A program made the translations under genes and the position numbers. Shown in pieces: positions 14,601-21,690 of a stretch of DNA of 44,112 nt. The notes under the pieces are model-generated. The model was not told where the DNA came from, did not search any database, and saw nothing but the letters and a program-made list of their open reading frames with translations. Positions within the stretch are counted from its first letter, which is position 1; each line of letters begins with the position of its first letter. Source of the DNA: Oscillospiraceae bacterium (GTDB taxonomy: Bacteria; Bacillota; Clostridia; Oscillospirales; CAG-382); the NCBI GenBank assembly GCA_022508745.1, contig JAFLUP010000013.1:1-44112 (forward strand), given 5' to 3'.

Positions 14601-17600
14601 GGAGATGTAAACGGTATCCACATCGGGATCGACGTTCTTCATGGCAGCCGCCCAGTTGACAGTCGTCTCCAAGGAGAGGTTGTAAATCAGGCTGCCGCCG
14701 CTGACGCCGATCCAGAAGCCGGCGTTTTCGTAGTAGAGCACGCCGTAGCCCTGACCGAAGTCTTCGGAGCGCCACAGAAGGTTGCCCTTGCTATCCGTGA
14801 CCTGCACAACGCCGTTGCCGTAGTTACGGATGGGGGTGTAACGGTAGCTCAGCGTGGACTCGCCGATGCCTGCCAGCGTGCCGTCGGGCATCAGGTTGGC
14901 CTTCGCAGGCGTAGCAGCGTAAGCGCCCTTGTAGACGATGTTGGTCACAGCGAGGTTGTAAGTGGTCTGACCTGCGCCCCTGAAGGTGTAGGGGTAACGG
15001 CCGTCGACCGGCTTGGAGTTGCTGTACGTGTTGTACCAATCGGTGTTGCTGCCGATCTCATACATGGAAGGATCGGTCCAGTTTCCGTAGTAGCCCAGCA
15101 TGGGGATGGTGAGCTTCGGATACATGGTGCCGTCGTCGGATCTGGGCGTGACGTTGACGAACGCTTCCACATAGAAGCCGGTGCCCTTCTTCGCTTCGTC
15201 CAGCGCTTCAGCGGCGTCCTTGTCCAGAACGATCTCTGCGGTGACGTGGGTGACGTCCTGCACCACGACGGTGGGCTGGAGCAGGTTCAGCAGCTCGTGA
15301 ACGTCATGGGTGTCCACGCAGAAGTTGCCGTCCACATCCAGCTGGAATTCTTCGTAGCCTTCGATCTCGGTGCCAAGGATGATGTGATCCAGCAGGAGCT
15401 GTGCGTCATCTTCATCCACGTCGCCGTCCTGATCGAAGTCGTAGCGGAGGTCGAGGACCTCATTGGAAACCACAACGTCTGCGCCCTTGAAGAAGACAAG
15501 CGCGTCCAGCGTGTCGGTGTAGTAATCCATGAAATCGCCGTAGCCCTGCACGGAGAACAGAGCCTGGGTGAACACGTCCGCCGAGAGGGCGTAGGTGTAG
15601 GAACCCGGGACCAGGTTGTGAATGTCGAATTCGAAGGTGAAAACGCCGGTACGGTCGGGATCATCGCCGACTTCGGCTTTGACCTTGCCGTCGTCCTGAC
15701 CGGTCACGGTGATGTAAACAGGGGAGGAAACTGCCTTCTCCACATTGGCAAGGCCTGCGCCCTGCTGCAGCAGAGAGTAGTAGTAGCCGTACTCATCCTT
15801 CATGGGTTCGGCAGTCGCCATCAGCAGGCTCATGGTAAGCGCGCGGGTGGTGATGTCGGCGGGAATGATGAGATCGGGGTTGGTGCGCAGGTACTGCTGC
15901 ACCACAGCGGACATACCCGTAACCTGAGGAGCCGCCATGGAGGTACCGCTCATGAGCTCGTAAGCCGTGCCGCTGAGGTCCGCACCGTTGACGGAGTAGA
16001 TGCTGCCGCCGAAAGCGGAGATCTCCGGCTTCAGGGACAGGTTACCGGGAGCACCCCAGGAGCTGAAGGAGCTCATGGTGTAGTAGCCGCTGTTGTAAAG
16101 GTTCATGCTGGAGGCGCTGACGGTCATCTCGCCCACGATGTACTGCACACCGCTGGCGGTCGTCTTGACCTGACCGGCATAAGCTGCCCAGATCGCGTCG
16201 GCGATGGGCTCGTTCACGCTGGAAACAGGAGCGTCGCCGGTGTAGCCGTCCAGAACGGGGATCAGACCGGGAGCTTCGCCCGGGTTGGGCACGTTTGCGA
16301 TGATGGCACCGATGGCGCCGTTGTCAGATGCGGCCTGCGCCTTGAGGCTGAAGTTGATGGAGCCGCGCCATACGATGGCGACTTTGCCCTTCAGCTCATC
16401 GGCAAGCTCTGCAAGCACGGTGGGTTCCTGCCCTCTGCTTGCCTTGGCAACCATGAGGAAGGGAACCTTGGTGCCGCTGCCGTCACTGGAGGTATCCAGC
16501 GAAGCGAAGGAAGCCAGATCGGTGCGGGGATCATCCTGGAAAGCACCGTCGTTGAAGGAGGAAGAGATGTCACCGACAGAGATGCTGCTGCCGGCAAAGC
16601 CATCGTTGTCCACGGAAGCGACGGTGAAGGAGTTGGTGTAGGAACCGGACTCGCCGTCGAACTGATAGCTCACGCCGTCGCTGTACAGGTACCCGTTGTA
16701 GGTGTTGTCTGCCCAGGAACCGGCGTTACCGGCGGAGTACACCACCACGGTGTCGCAGCCGGTCAGGATCTTCTGGATCCCCACATAGGGGCTGTTGGGA
16801 GCAGGAGTGGCAAAGCCGGGAAGCGCCATACCCAGAGACAGGTTCACAGCGTCGGCGCCGAGAATGATGGCGTCCTCGATGGCTGCAACGCAGTCGGAAT
16901 CGTAAGCGCCGCCGTTCTTGCCGAAGACTTTCATGATCAGGAACTGCGCGTCGGGCGCGTTACCTGCCACCATGACGGTCTTGAGGGCTTCCTCGTACTT
17001 GCCGTCGCCGTCGGTGTCGACGTAACGGTTTGCAGCCGCGATACCGGCGACGTGGGAGCCGTGCTCGCCTTCCCCGTCGTTATCGTGGGTGATGTCGTCG
17101 CTGTCATCGATGTAGTTCCAGCCGAAGGGAACCTTCTCGTTGTGATAGAGACCTGCGGCGGTAGCGCTGTAGCTGCCGGTGACGTTCAGCCAGCCGGAAG
17201 CGGCAGCAGCGATAACGTCTTCTTCGGTGAGCTTGAGGTTGCGCTCGCCGTCCTCATCAACAGCGTAAAGGAACGCGCCGTTGTCGAAGGATTGATGGTC
17301 AAGGTCAAGACCGGTATCGATGATGGCAATCAGAGTGCCTTCACCGGTGTAACCGGCATCCCATGCATTATGTGCGCCGTGCAGCTCACCTGCAACTGCC
17401 ATGTTCGGATCCAGCGTGCCGCCGACGGAAACTACGTCCGGCGCATACTGTCTCTCCACATACACGCTCTTGACGCCGGGGACAGCCTCAATAGCAGCAA
17501 TGTCGCGATAACGGACATTTGCGGAGATGATGTTGGCAGCCAAGGTCAGGTTCCAGGCGACATCCAGCTTCCCGCCCAGCTTGCTCTCAATGGCAGCCTG

Positions 17601-17879
17601 AACGGTGGCCTGCTCCGCACGCAGCTTGTCGCGATACTTGATCGCGCCTGCGTTATCGGCGATGTCGATGGTGGAAAAGCCTGCCTCGAGGGTGGAAGCC
17701 TTGTCCAGAACGATGGAGACGCGGACGATTTCGTCAGCATCCACAATCACTCTGTCCGGGCCGGCAGCTTCGGCCTTGAACAGATCGTTCTTAGCCATCG
17801 TAGGAATGACCAGCGAGAGTGCCATGATGAAGCACAGCGCCAGTGCGATCCAACGTTTGAATGATTTTGGAGTACTCAT
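11694..17879 (-). CDS. Cell-wall-anchored subtilisin-like protease with dockerin-like and cohesin-like modules
   Basis: This 2061-residue secreted S8 peptidase resembles lactocepin/C5a peptidase. A signal peptide (about 8-29) precedes a propeptide-like region (about 42-150). The triad is Asp188 in IAIIDTGLD, His273 in GEHGSHVAGIAA and Ser647 in MSGTSMAAPQ, with oxyanion Asn385. A PA-like insert lies at about 470-570. A dockerin-like pair of calcium loops (814-868: DFDQDGDVDEDD and DVDGNFCVDTHD) sits inside the following beta region. A Big2 domain lies at about 1254-1338 and a cohesin-like domain at about 1658-1760. Then come two copies of a module ending TATVEYDGQTFTDTKDV with CxxC-bearing spacers between, and SPETGD (2023) plus a hydrophobic tail. 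The ribosome site AAGGAAGG precedes the ATG. Adjacent sortase B could anchor it. Confidence 0.92.
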   Translation of the reverse strand: MSTPKSFKRWIALALCFIMALSLVIPTMAKNDLFKAEAAGPDRVIVDADEIVRVSIVLDKASTLEAGFSTIDIADNAGAIKYRDKLRAEQATVQAAIESKLGGKLDVAWNLTLAANIISANVRYRDIAAIEAVPGVKSVYVERQYAPDVVSVGGTLDPNMAVAGELHGAHNAWDAGYTGEGTLIAIIDTGLDLDHQSFDNGAFLYAVDEDGERNLKLTEEDVIAAAASGWLNVTGSYSATAAGLYHNEKVPFGWNYIDDSDDITHDNDGEGEHGSHVAGIAAANRYVDTDGDGKYEEALKTVMVAGNAPDAQFLIMKVFGKNGGAYDSDCVAAIEDAIILGADAVNLSLGMALPGFATPAPNSPYVGIQKILTGCDTVVVYSAGNAGSWADNTYNGYLYSDGVSYQFDGESGSYTNSFTVASVDNDGFAGSSISVGDISSSFNDGAFQDDPRTDLASFASLDTSSDGSGTKVPFLMVAKASRGQEPTVLAELADELKGKVAIVWRGSINFSLKAQAASDNGAIGAIIANVPNPGEAPGLIPVLDGYTGDAPVSSVNEPIADAIWAAYAGQVKTTASGVQYIVGEMTVSASSMNLYNSGYYTMSSFSSWGAPGNLSLKPEISAFGGSIYSVNGADLSGTAYELMSGTSMAAPQVTGMSAVVQQYLRTNPDLIIPADITTRALTMSLLMATAEPMKDEYGYYYSLLQQGAGLANVEKAVSSPVYITVTGQDDGKVKAEVGDDPDRTGVFTFEFDIHNLVPGSYTYALSADVFTQALFSVQGYGDFMDYYTDTLDALVFFKGADVVVSNEVLDLRYDFDQDGDVDEDDAQLLLDHIILGTEIEGYEEFQLDVDGNFCVDTHDVHELLNLLQPTVVVQDVTHVTAEIVLDKDAAEALDEAKKGTGFYVEAFVNVTPRSDDGTMYPKLTIPMLGYYGNWTDPSMYEIGSNTDWYNTYSNSKPVDGRYPYTFRGAGQTTYNLAVTNIVYKGAYAATPAKANLMPDGTLAGIGESTLSYRYTPIRNYGNGVVQVTDSKGNLLWRSEDFGQGYGVLYYENAGFWIGVSGGSLIYNLSLETTVNWAAAMKNVDPDVDTVYISLILAPEYYEQYGYDWDALTDGDNSNGELGKGAILTTKLELDQEPPVIVSVEETTAKTDETGKGRILTAELTDNKGLAKAVLYDENYVVNRTSNPVQTLTISGTSATVTFDGGDLRFGGNVLTDKPLPDSIYRLEVTDASGNMTSLRFPVGDVSFTEYVGSIELSYDEISMIIGSSDQLEAVVGPYNLVDGADGVTWSSSDESIVTVDENGVINAVGKGDATITATTVGTNEAGEHLTATCEVNVYGIPVTATGVLGDENGYAKFFEYNFDEGMLSYKPDEKSETIYPVAVTPIDGNSYFTLDEDYTIYQVGYDGKVIASASGTDYTGFYINDIAYASADEALFWTAKGQSYLLMEEDPFDPQLSGWNLSSYWAARTYGYPTLLAVQNEAWEDSGYSGDYMLWILYTGATQSYALRCDMVSGGAGFLMTMYPLGINLAYVGYNGESYSNMVVGDDGALYISLMTGDTNEVIRVLLEDGDAGSFYRTMDYLGDFGDGVWPGLFLEVHTNETIDNAADKEKVSMETVTVKVDASSAETISTERALAIMGSLNSIEIPETDDDAAETNGVVVDTEAGTVTVPVYASASTNGEFILNYDPEIMHFESAEEGDLLVSYVVDEEAGTIHVGYADEDEADTVVLTVVFSIDKEAGKHLASIALDVLQDGTDKTESTTETEVEFHSWTAEFVWSTDGKSATATLTCEYNTEHTETVEATVTGEVKEGNGPTCTEDGTTTYTATVEYDGQTFTDTKDVVDVRATGHTEYRVDVTLPTCTKDGKAEVYCKVCNELLYTEVIPATGEHVCSEATVTEATCEEDGSVILVCDDCGETFQTVVIPATGHAWKVEFTWSEDGKTAKATFTCEHDETHTETVDATVTSEVKTPATETEDGTTTYTATVEFNGETYTDTKDVKDIPATGADDPGTSDDPSTPDDPHSPETGDNSNFALWAALILLSVFGLYAIIMVPRKALDNGK

Positions 17880-18097
17880 TCAGCTTTTTCCTTCCTTTCC
17901 AGTGAGATAAAGGTTTTTTTCGCCCCGCGGAACACGGGGCTATTGCCCGAACAAATCCCGGACTTTGAAGCAAAGCGACGCTGGTTTCCCCTTGACCGGT
18001 GTCGCTGCGCCACAAAACCCGACCTTTGTTCAAAACGGCGAAAAATCGTGCACCATATGTTGCGTAAATAGGCAGTATGGTCACATTCTTTCACACC
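17880..18097 (-). other. Long leader of the subtilase mRNA with hairpins
   Basis: Between the promoter and the ATG the minus-strand transcript has about 215 untranslated bases. They include GCCCCG/CGGGGC (near 17920-17942), followed by A residues and so not a terminator, and a GCGAC/GTCGC stem-loop near 17970-18010. Two short ORFs here (17791-18084, 17876-18094) look non-coding. I recognise no riboswitch class. Confidence 0.45.
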
Positions 18098-18103
18098 ATA
18101 GGT

Positions 18104-18132
18104 ATTATATCATTTAATGAAAGAAATGTCTA
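18104..18132 (-). promoter_or_regulatory. Sigma-A-type promoter of the subtilase gene
   Basis: Read on the minus strand: TAGACA (18132-18127), a 17-bp spacer and TATAAT (18109-18104). The -10 box is full consensus. Confidence 0.8.
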
Positions 18133-18232
18133 CCCCTTTTCGAAAATTTGTTTCTAAATTTTGCAATTTTTTTTACGGCATCCGTCATTTTTTCAGAAAA
18201 AAGAAAGAGATGCAAAAGATTCCGTCGCCCCC

Positions 18233-18261
18233 TTGCATTTTTCCGAAAGAAATGGTACAAT
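18233..18261 (+). promoter_or_regulatory. Sigma-A-type promoter of the aldo/keto reductase gene
   Basis: TTGCAT (18233-18238), 17 bp and TACAAT (18256-18261), 36 bases before the ATG at 18298. The preceding AT-rich stretch 18133-18232 holds nothing else I can name. Confidence 0.8.
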
Positions 18262-18297
18262 CGGGGAGGAAAAAGAAGAAAAGAAAGGGGTATTTTG

Positions 18298-19215
18298 ATG
18301 AAGTTTATCGACATTGCTTCCGGTCCTTCCGGCGCGTCACAGGTAGCGTTGGGCTGTATGCGGATCGGGAATCTGTCCCCGGCGGAGGCGGACGCTTACC
18401 TGCATACCGCGCTGGAATACGGGTACAACTATTTTGACCATGCGGATTGCTACGGAAACGGGGTCTGCGAGGAGGTGTTCGGCGGTGCGCTGAAGCGGAA
18501 TCCTGCATTACGGGACCGTATCATCCTGCAAACCAAATGCGCCATCCATGACGGCAGGTACGATTTTTCCAAACAGCACATCCTTTCCTCCGTGGAAGGT
18601 TCCCTCAAGCGGTTGGAGGTGGAACAGATCGACGTCCTGCTCTTGCACCGCCCGGATCTGCTGATGGAGCCGGAGGAGGTGGCAGAAGCCTTCGATGCGC
18701 TGCATCAAAGCGGAAAAGTGAAATTCTTCGGCGTCTCCAACCATAGCCCCGCCCAAATTGAGCTGCTGCAGCGCTCTGTGAAGCAAAAACTGTGCATCAA
18801 TCAGATGCAGCTCAGCATCCCCAACGCCACCATGGTCAGCAGCGGCGCCAACGTCAATCTGGATAACCGGGACGGGGTCAACCGGGACGGCTATCTGCGG
18901 GACTATTGCCGTCTGAAGGGCATCACGGTTCAGCCTTGGTCGCCCCTGCAGCACGGCTTTATCGCGGGGAGCTTCCTGGGCAACGAACAGTTCGCGTCCC
19001 TGAACCAAACCATCAAAGAAGTCGCGGACGTCTACGGCGTGACGGACACCGGCGTCGCCATCGCGTGGCTGCTGCGCCTGCCGGAGAAGATGCAGCCCGT
19101 CGTGGGCAGCGTGAACCTCAAGCGCCTTAAGGAGATCGCCGACGCGACGGAGATCACCCTTTCCGCGGCGGACTGGTACAAGATCTACCGCGCCGCGGGG
19201 TACGCGCTTCCGTAG
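18298..19215 (+). CDS. Aldo/keto reductase, YdhF-like
   Basis: This 305-residue NADPH-dependent oxidoreductase has the aldo/keto reductase barrel. Catalytic residues fit the family: Asp in FDHADCYG (about 47-50), Tyr52, Lys80 in LQTKCAI and His117 in LLLHRPD. GVSNHSPAQIELL and the late VVGSVNLKRL cofactor region match the YdhF group of the family. The ATG at 18298 follows AAAGGGG and a good promoter; the track start at 18148 is upstream of that promoter. The natural substrate cannot be read from sequence. Two unknown genes follow closely in the same direction. Confidence 0.93.
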   Translation: MKFIDIASGPSGASQVALGCMRIGNLSPAEADAYLHTALEYGYNYFDHADCYGNGVCEEVFGGALKRNPALRDRIILQTKCAIHDGRYDFSKQHILSSVEGSLKRLEVEQIDVLLLHRPDLLMEPEEVAEAFDALHQSGKVKFFGVSNHSPAQIELLQRSVKQKLCINQMQLSIPNATMVSSGANVNLDNRDGVNRDGYLRDYCRLKGITVQPWSPLQHGFIAGSFLGNEQFASLNQTIKEVADVYGVTDTGVAIAWLLRLPEKMQPVVGSVNLKRLKEIADATEITLSAADWYKIYRAAGYALP

Positions 19216-19245
19216 AGGAAATAACCGTAAAAAGGGGGCTGTTTT

Positions 19246-19761
19246 GTGCGTTATCGATCCGTAAATGCGGTGGAGGAGTTCGAATTTCATGACAGTCGTG
19301 CGGAAGGCGGGGAACTGCGCGACGGCACGCTTCTGTTGCCGTTGCGGAGCCTGAATATCCATAAAAATCTTCCGCAGAACCCGTCGGAGTACGATATGGA
19401 GATCGAGCTGGCGATCCTCCGCGCGGAGGGGTTTGCTCTGCGGGAGTATTCCCCTTGCCCCGAATGTGTCCGGGACGAGCAGGGGAATTTCGTTCCGATC
19501 GAACCGCGAAGGGTATATCGCGGCGAGGACGGTTTGGCGCGTTTTACGCAGGATCTCGGGGAAGGCTTCTATGTGTTTGGCTGGTCGGTGGAGCAAAAAG
19601 AAGGCGCCGCAGTGCATACGATCACCTGTATCGGAGAGGGCTTTGTCTCCGATGTATCGTTCACCGCCGAAAAGATCACCATCGAGTGGGATTCGTATAC
19701 GGATAAGGCGTGGTACGAATCCGATGAATGGCGTAAACACCGCGCATCCGAAAAAGACTAA
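19246..19761 (+). CDS. Protein of unknown function (171 aa)
   Basis: I do not recognise this family. The product is acidic, soluble, with no signal peptide or membrane segment. It begins MRYRSVNAVEEFEFHDSRAE, a pattern that suggests a small beta domain, and has one CPEC pair. The start is GTG 19246, 7 bases after GGGGG. It lies 30 bases after the aldo/keto reductase and 34 before the duplicated gene, so the three are probably one transcript. Confidence 0.7.
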   Translation: MRYRSVNAVEEFEFHDSRAEGGELRDGTLLLPLRSLNIHKNLPQNPSEYDMEIELAILRAEGFALREYSPCPECVRDEQGNFVPIEPRRVYRGEDGLARFTQDLGEGFYVFGWSVEQKEGAAVHTITCIGEGFVSDVSFTAEKITIEWDSYTDKAWYESDEWRKHRASEKD

Positions 19762-19795
19762 ACGGGAAATCCTGTGTGAGAGGGGAGAGGGATCC

Positions 19796-20794
19796 ATGGA
19801 AAAGACCTACTATTTCTACGATACCGATCCGATCGGGCACGAGGCGTACGACATTGCCGGCGAGGACTTTGCGGAGTTCATCGAGACGTGCTGCCGGTAC
19901 TGCGAAACGGTTTCGTTCCGGATCTGGGAACAGGAAGTGAAGGTTGCCGAAAAGCTGAAGCCGTACCGGATCCCGAAACCGGAAGCGATCACCTATACCT
20001 ATCGGGAGACGCGCCGCGACAGATCGTTTTTCGGGGAGCCGGACGTCTATCCGGATATACGCTATTACCGGGTGTGTCCCGAACTGTGCGCACTGCTGCC
20101 GCAGATCGCGGATCATCTCTTTCAGTGGATCGACGGGTGGGGGTACCATCATCCGGAGGATCCGGTGTTCTACCGTTCGGACGGGAGTTTGTTCTTTTCT
20201 TTGGTCATCCATGCCGGGAAATGTACCCTGACCTCGCGCGAAGGAGAGGATGTCAGCCGGGTAGTATCTAAAGGGCATTGGCTGACGGAAGGAGCACAAA
20301 GGTATTATTTCTACGATACCGACCCGACCGGGCACGAGACGTACGACATTGCCGGCGAGGACTTTGCGGAATTCATTGAGACGTGCTGCCGGTACTGCGA
20401 AACGCTGTCCCTGCGTTTTCAAAAACCGGAATTGCGGGTCCTCTGGGGTCCTGCGCTGGAGCCGTACCGGATCCCGAGACCCGAAGCGATCACATATATA
20501 CAAGGGCATTACTATCACGATTTGCCCCAACAGGATCGGGAAACCTGCTATTACCGGGTGTGCCCCGAACTGTGCGCACTGCTGCCGCAGATCGCGGATC
20601 ATCTTTTTCAGTGGATCGACGGGTGGGGGTATCATCATCCGGAGGACCCGGTGTTCTACCGTTCGGACGGGAGTTTGTTCTTTTCCTCGGTGATCCACGA
20701 GGGGGAGTGCATCCTGACCCCGCGCGAGGGGGAGGACGTCAGCCGGATCGTTTCCAAAGAACATTGGTTGACGGAAGGGTTTCAAAAGTATTAA
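19796..20794 (+). CDS. Internally duplicated protein of unknown function (332 aa)
   Basis: I do not recognise the family. The protein is two copies of one module of about 165 residues (YYFYDTDPxGHE at residues 5 and 170). Each copy has DIAGEDFAEFIETCCRYCET, YRVCPELCALLPQIADHLFQ, then YHHPEDPVFYRSDGSLFF. The copies differ mainly in a middle stretch of about 30 residues. Each is soluble with conserved Cys residues and no signal peptide. AGGGGAGAGGG precedes the ATG at 19796. Because DNA identity is very high outside the middle stretch, the duplication looks recent. The module might be an immunity-like or regulatory domain, but nothing in the sequence proves this. Confidence 0.75.
   Translation: MEKTYYFYDTDPIGHEAYDIAGEDFAEFIETCCRYCETVSFRIWEQEVKVAEKLKPYRIPKPEAITYTYRETRRDRSFFGEPDVYPDIRYYRVCPELCALLPQIADHLFQWIDGWGYHHPEDPVFYRSDGSLFFSLVIHAGKCTLTSREGEDVSRVVSKGHWLTEGAQRYYFYDTDPTGHETYDIAGEDFAEFIETCCRYCETLSLRFQKPELRVLWGPALEPYRIPRPEAITYIQGHYYHDLPQQDRETCYYRVCPELCALLPQIADHLFQWIDGWGYHHPEDPVFYRSDGSLFFSSVIHEGECILTPREGEDVSRIVSKEHWLTEGFQKY
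19808..20794 (+). repeat. Tandem in-frame duplication, period 495 bp
   Basis: The stretch from 19808 and that from 20303 align with an offset of 495 bases (165 codons). Long near-identical blocks can be seen, for example GCCGGCGAGGACTTTGCGGA in both. The most divergent part corresponds to about 19930-20030 against 20410-20530. Confidence 0.9.
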
Positions 20795-20797
20795 AAT

Positions 20798-20836
20798 ACG
20801 GCGCGGGTGCAACTTTCGAGCACCCGCGCCGTGTTT
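20798..20836. terminator. Bidirectional terminator between convergent genes
   Basis: ACGGCGCGGGTGC (20798-20810) pairs with GCACCCGCGCCGT (20820-20832), followed by GTTTTG on the plus side and by T-rich ATTTTAATACT on the minus side. Confidence 0.9.
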
Positions 20837-20843
20837 TGTTGTG

Positions 20844-21446
20844 TTATGCGTTTTCTTCCGTTCCCTGCCATTCGAACAGCTTGGCGGGGTAGGCGTAGGC
20901 GACCTTTCCTTTTCTGCTCCCCTCGGTGTACACCAGCAGATAGAAGTCGTCCCCGCAGGAGGAGTAGTTTTTCAGCCCGTCGTCATGCATGCGGAACTGG
21001 TCGCTCCATGTGAAGTTCCTGTCCGGCACCACGTATCTGCCATAAGAGGAGAAGTAAAACACGTTGCGGTCGTACCGATACCGGATCCGGTCAAAGTGCC
21101 AGACGCCTCGCAGCCAGTCGCCGATGCGCTTGATCTCCAACTCGGTCATGTTGTTCAGCTTCGCTTCCGCAACGAAAAACGCTTTCGCGTTGATCCGCTT
21201 GCGGTACACCAGCAGGTGGCGAAGGTTGAACAGCAGGTACGCCGCGGGGAGAGCCCAGACAGCGCCGAACGCCCATCCTGTGACCGACCAACCGGAAGTG
21301 CTGCCGAGCACGGCGAGCAGCAGCGAGAGCAGCCCGCAAAACAGGATCATTCCCATGGTGATGACGCACCGCCCGATCAGCTCCAGCTTCAGTTGATGCA
21401 GCAGATCCTTCTTGCAGCTTTCGACGGTCAGGACTTCTTTTTTCAT
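20844..21446 (-). CDS. Membrane protein of unknown function (200 aa)
   Basis: Two membrane segments near residues 24-46 and 57-75 are followed by a cytosolic domain of about 120 residues (IRYRYDRNVFYFSSYGRYVV, then FYLLVYTEGSRKGKVAY). The layout recalls YcxB-like proteins, but I cannot assign a family. GGGAGGCG lies before the ATG. A full-consensus promoter precedes it on the minus strand, and it shares a terminator with the convergent duplicated gene, so it is expressed alone. Confidence 0.75.
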   Translation of the reverse strand: MKKEVLTVESCKKDLLHQLKLELIGRCVITMGMILFCGLLSLLLAVLGSTSGWSVTGWAFGAVWALPAAYLLFNLRHLLVYRKRINAKAFFVAEAKLNNMTELEIKRIGDWLRGVWHFDRIRYRYDRNVFYFSSYGRYVVPDRNFTWSDQFRMHDDGLKNYSSCGDDFYLLVYTEGSRKGKVAYAYPAKLFEWQGTEENA

Positions 21447-21478
21447 GGGATTCGCCTCCCTTTTTGGTCTTTTGCCAG

Positions 21479-21507
21479 ATTATAACATACAATCACATGA
21501 CTGTCAA
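21479..21507 (-). promoter_or_regulatory. Full-consensus promoter of the 20844-21446 gene
   Basis: On the minus strand TTGACA (21507-21502), 17 bp, TATAAT (21484-21479). It lies only 33 bases before the ATG. Confidence 0.9.
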
Positions 21508-21530
21508 TAGGACTTTGCAATTTTTTTCAT

Positions 21531-21559
21531 TTGACAGCAAAATTTTTTTGTGTTATACT
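21531..21559 (+). promoter_or_regulatory. Sigma-A-type promoter of the GH127 gene
   Basis: TTGACA (21531-21536), 17 bp and TATACT (21554-21559). The leader to the ATG at 21691 is about 125 bases. Confidence 0.85.
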
Positions 21560-21690
21560 GTTCCCGGCACAAGAAAAGCAAGGCGTGGCATAATTTTTAC
21601 AATCCCTATATATATAATATGTAATGAAGAAGAAACGAGGGGGACCGATGCGGGATCTTCCCAAAAAAGCTAATCACCGGAGGTGGAAAT

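Noticed and set aside
11814-17864. 2016-codon plus-strand ORF opposite the subtilase gene
   Set aside because: It is an antisense shadow created by the codon bias of the real gene; it has no ribosome site and low-complexity Val/Gly/His-rich sequence.
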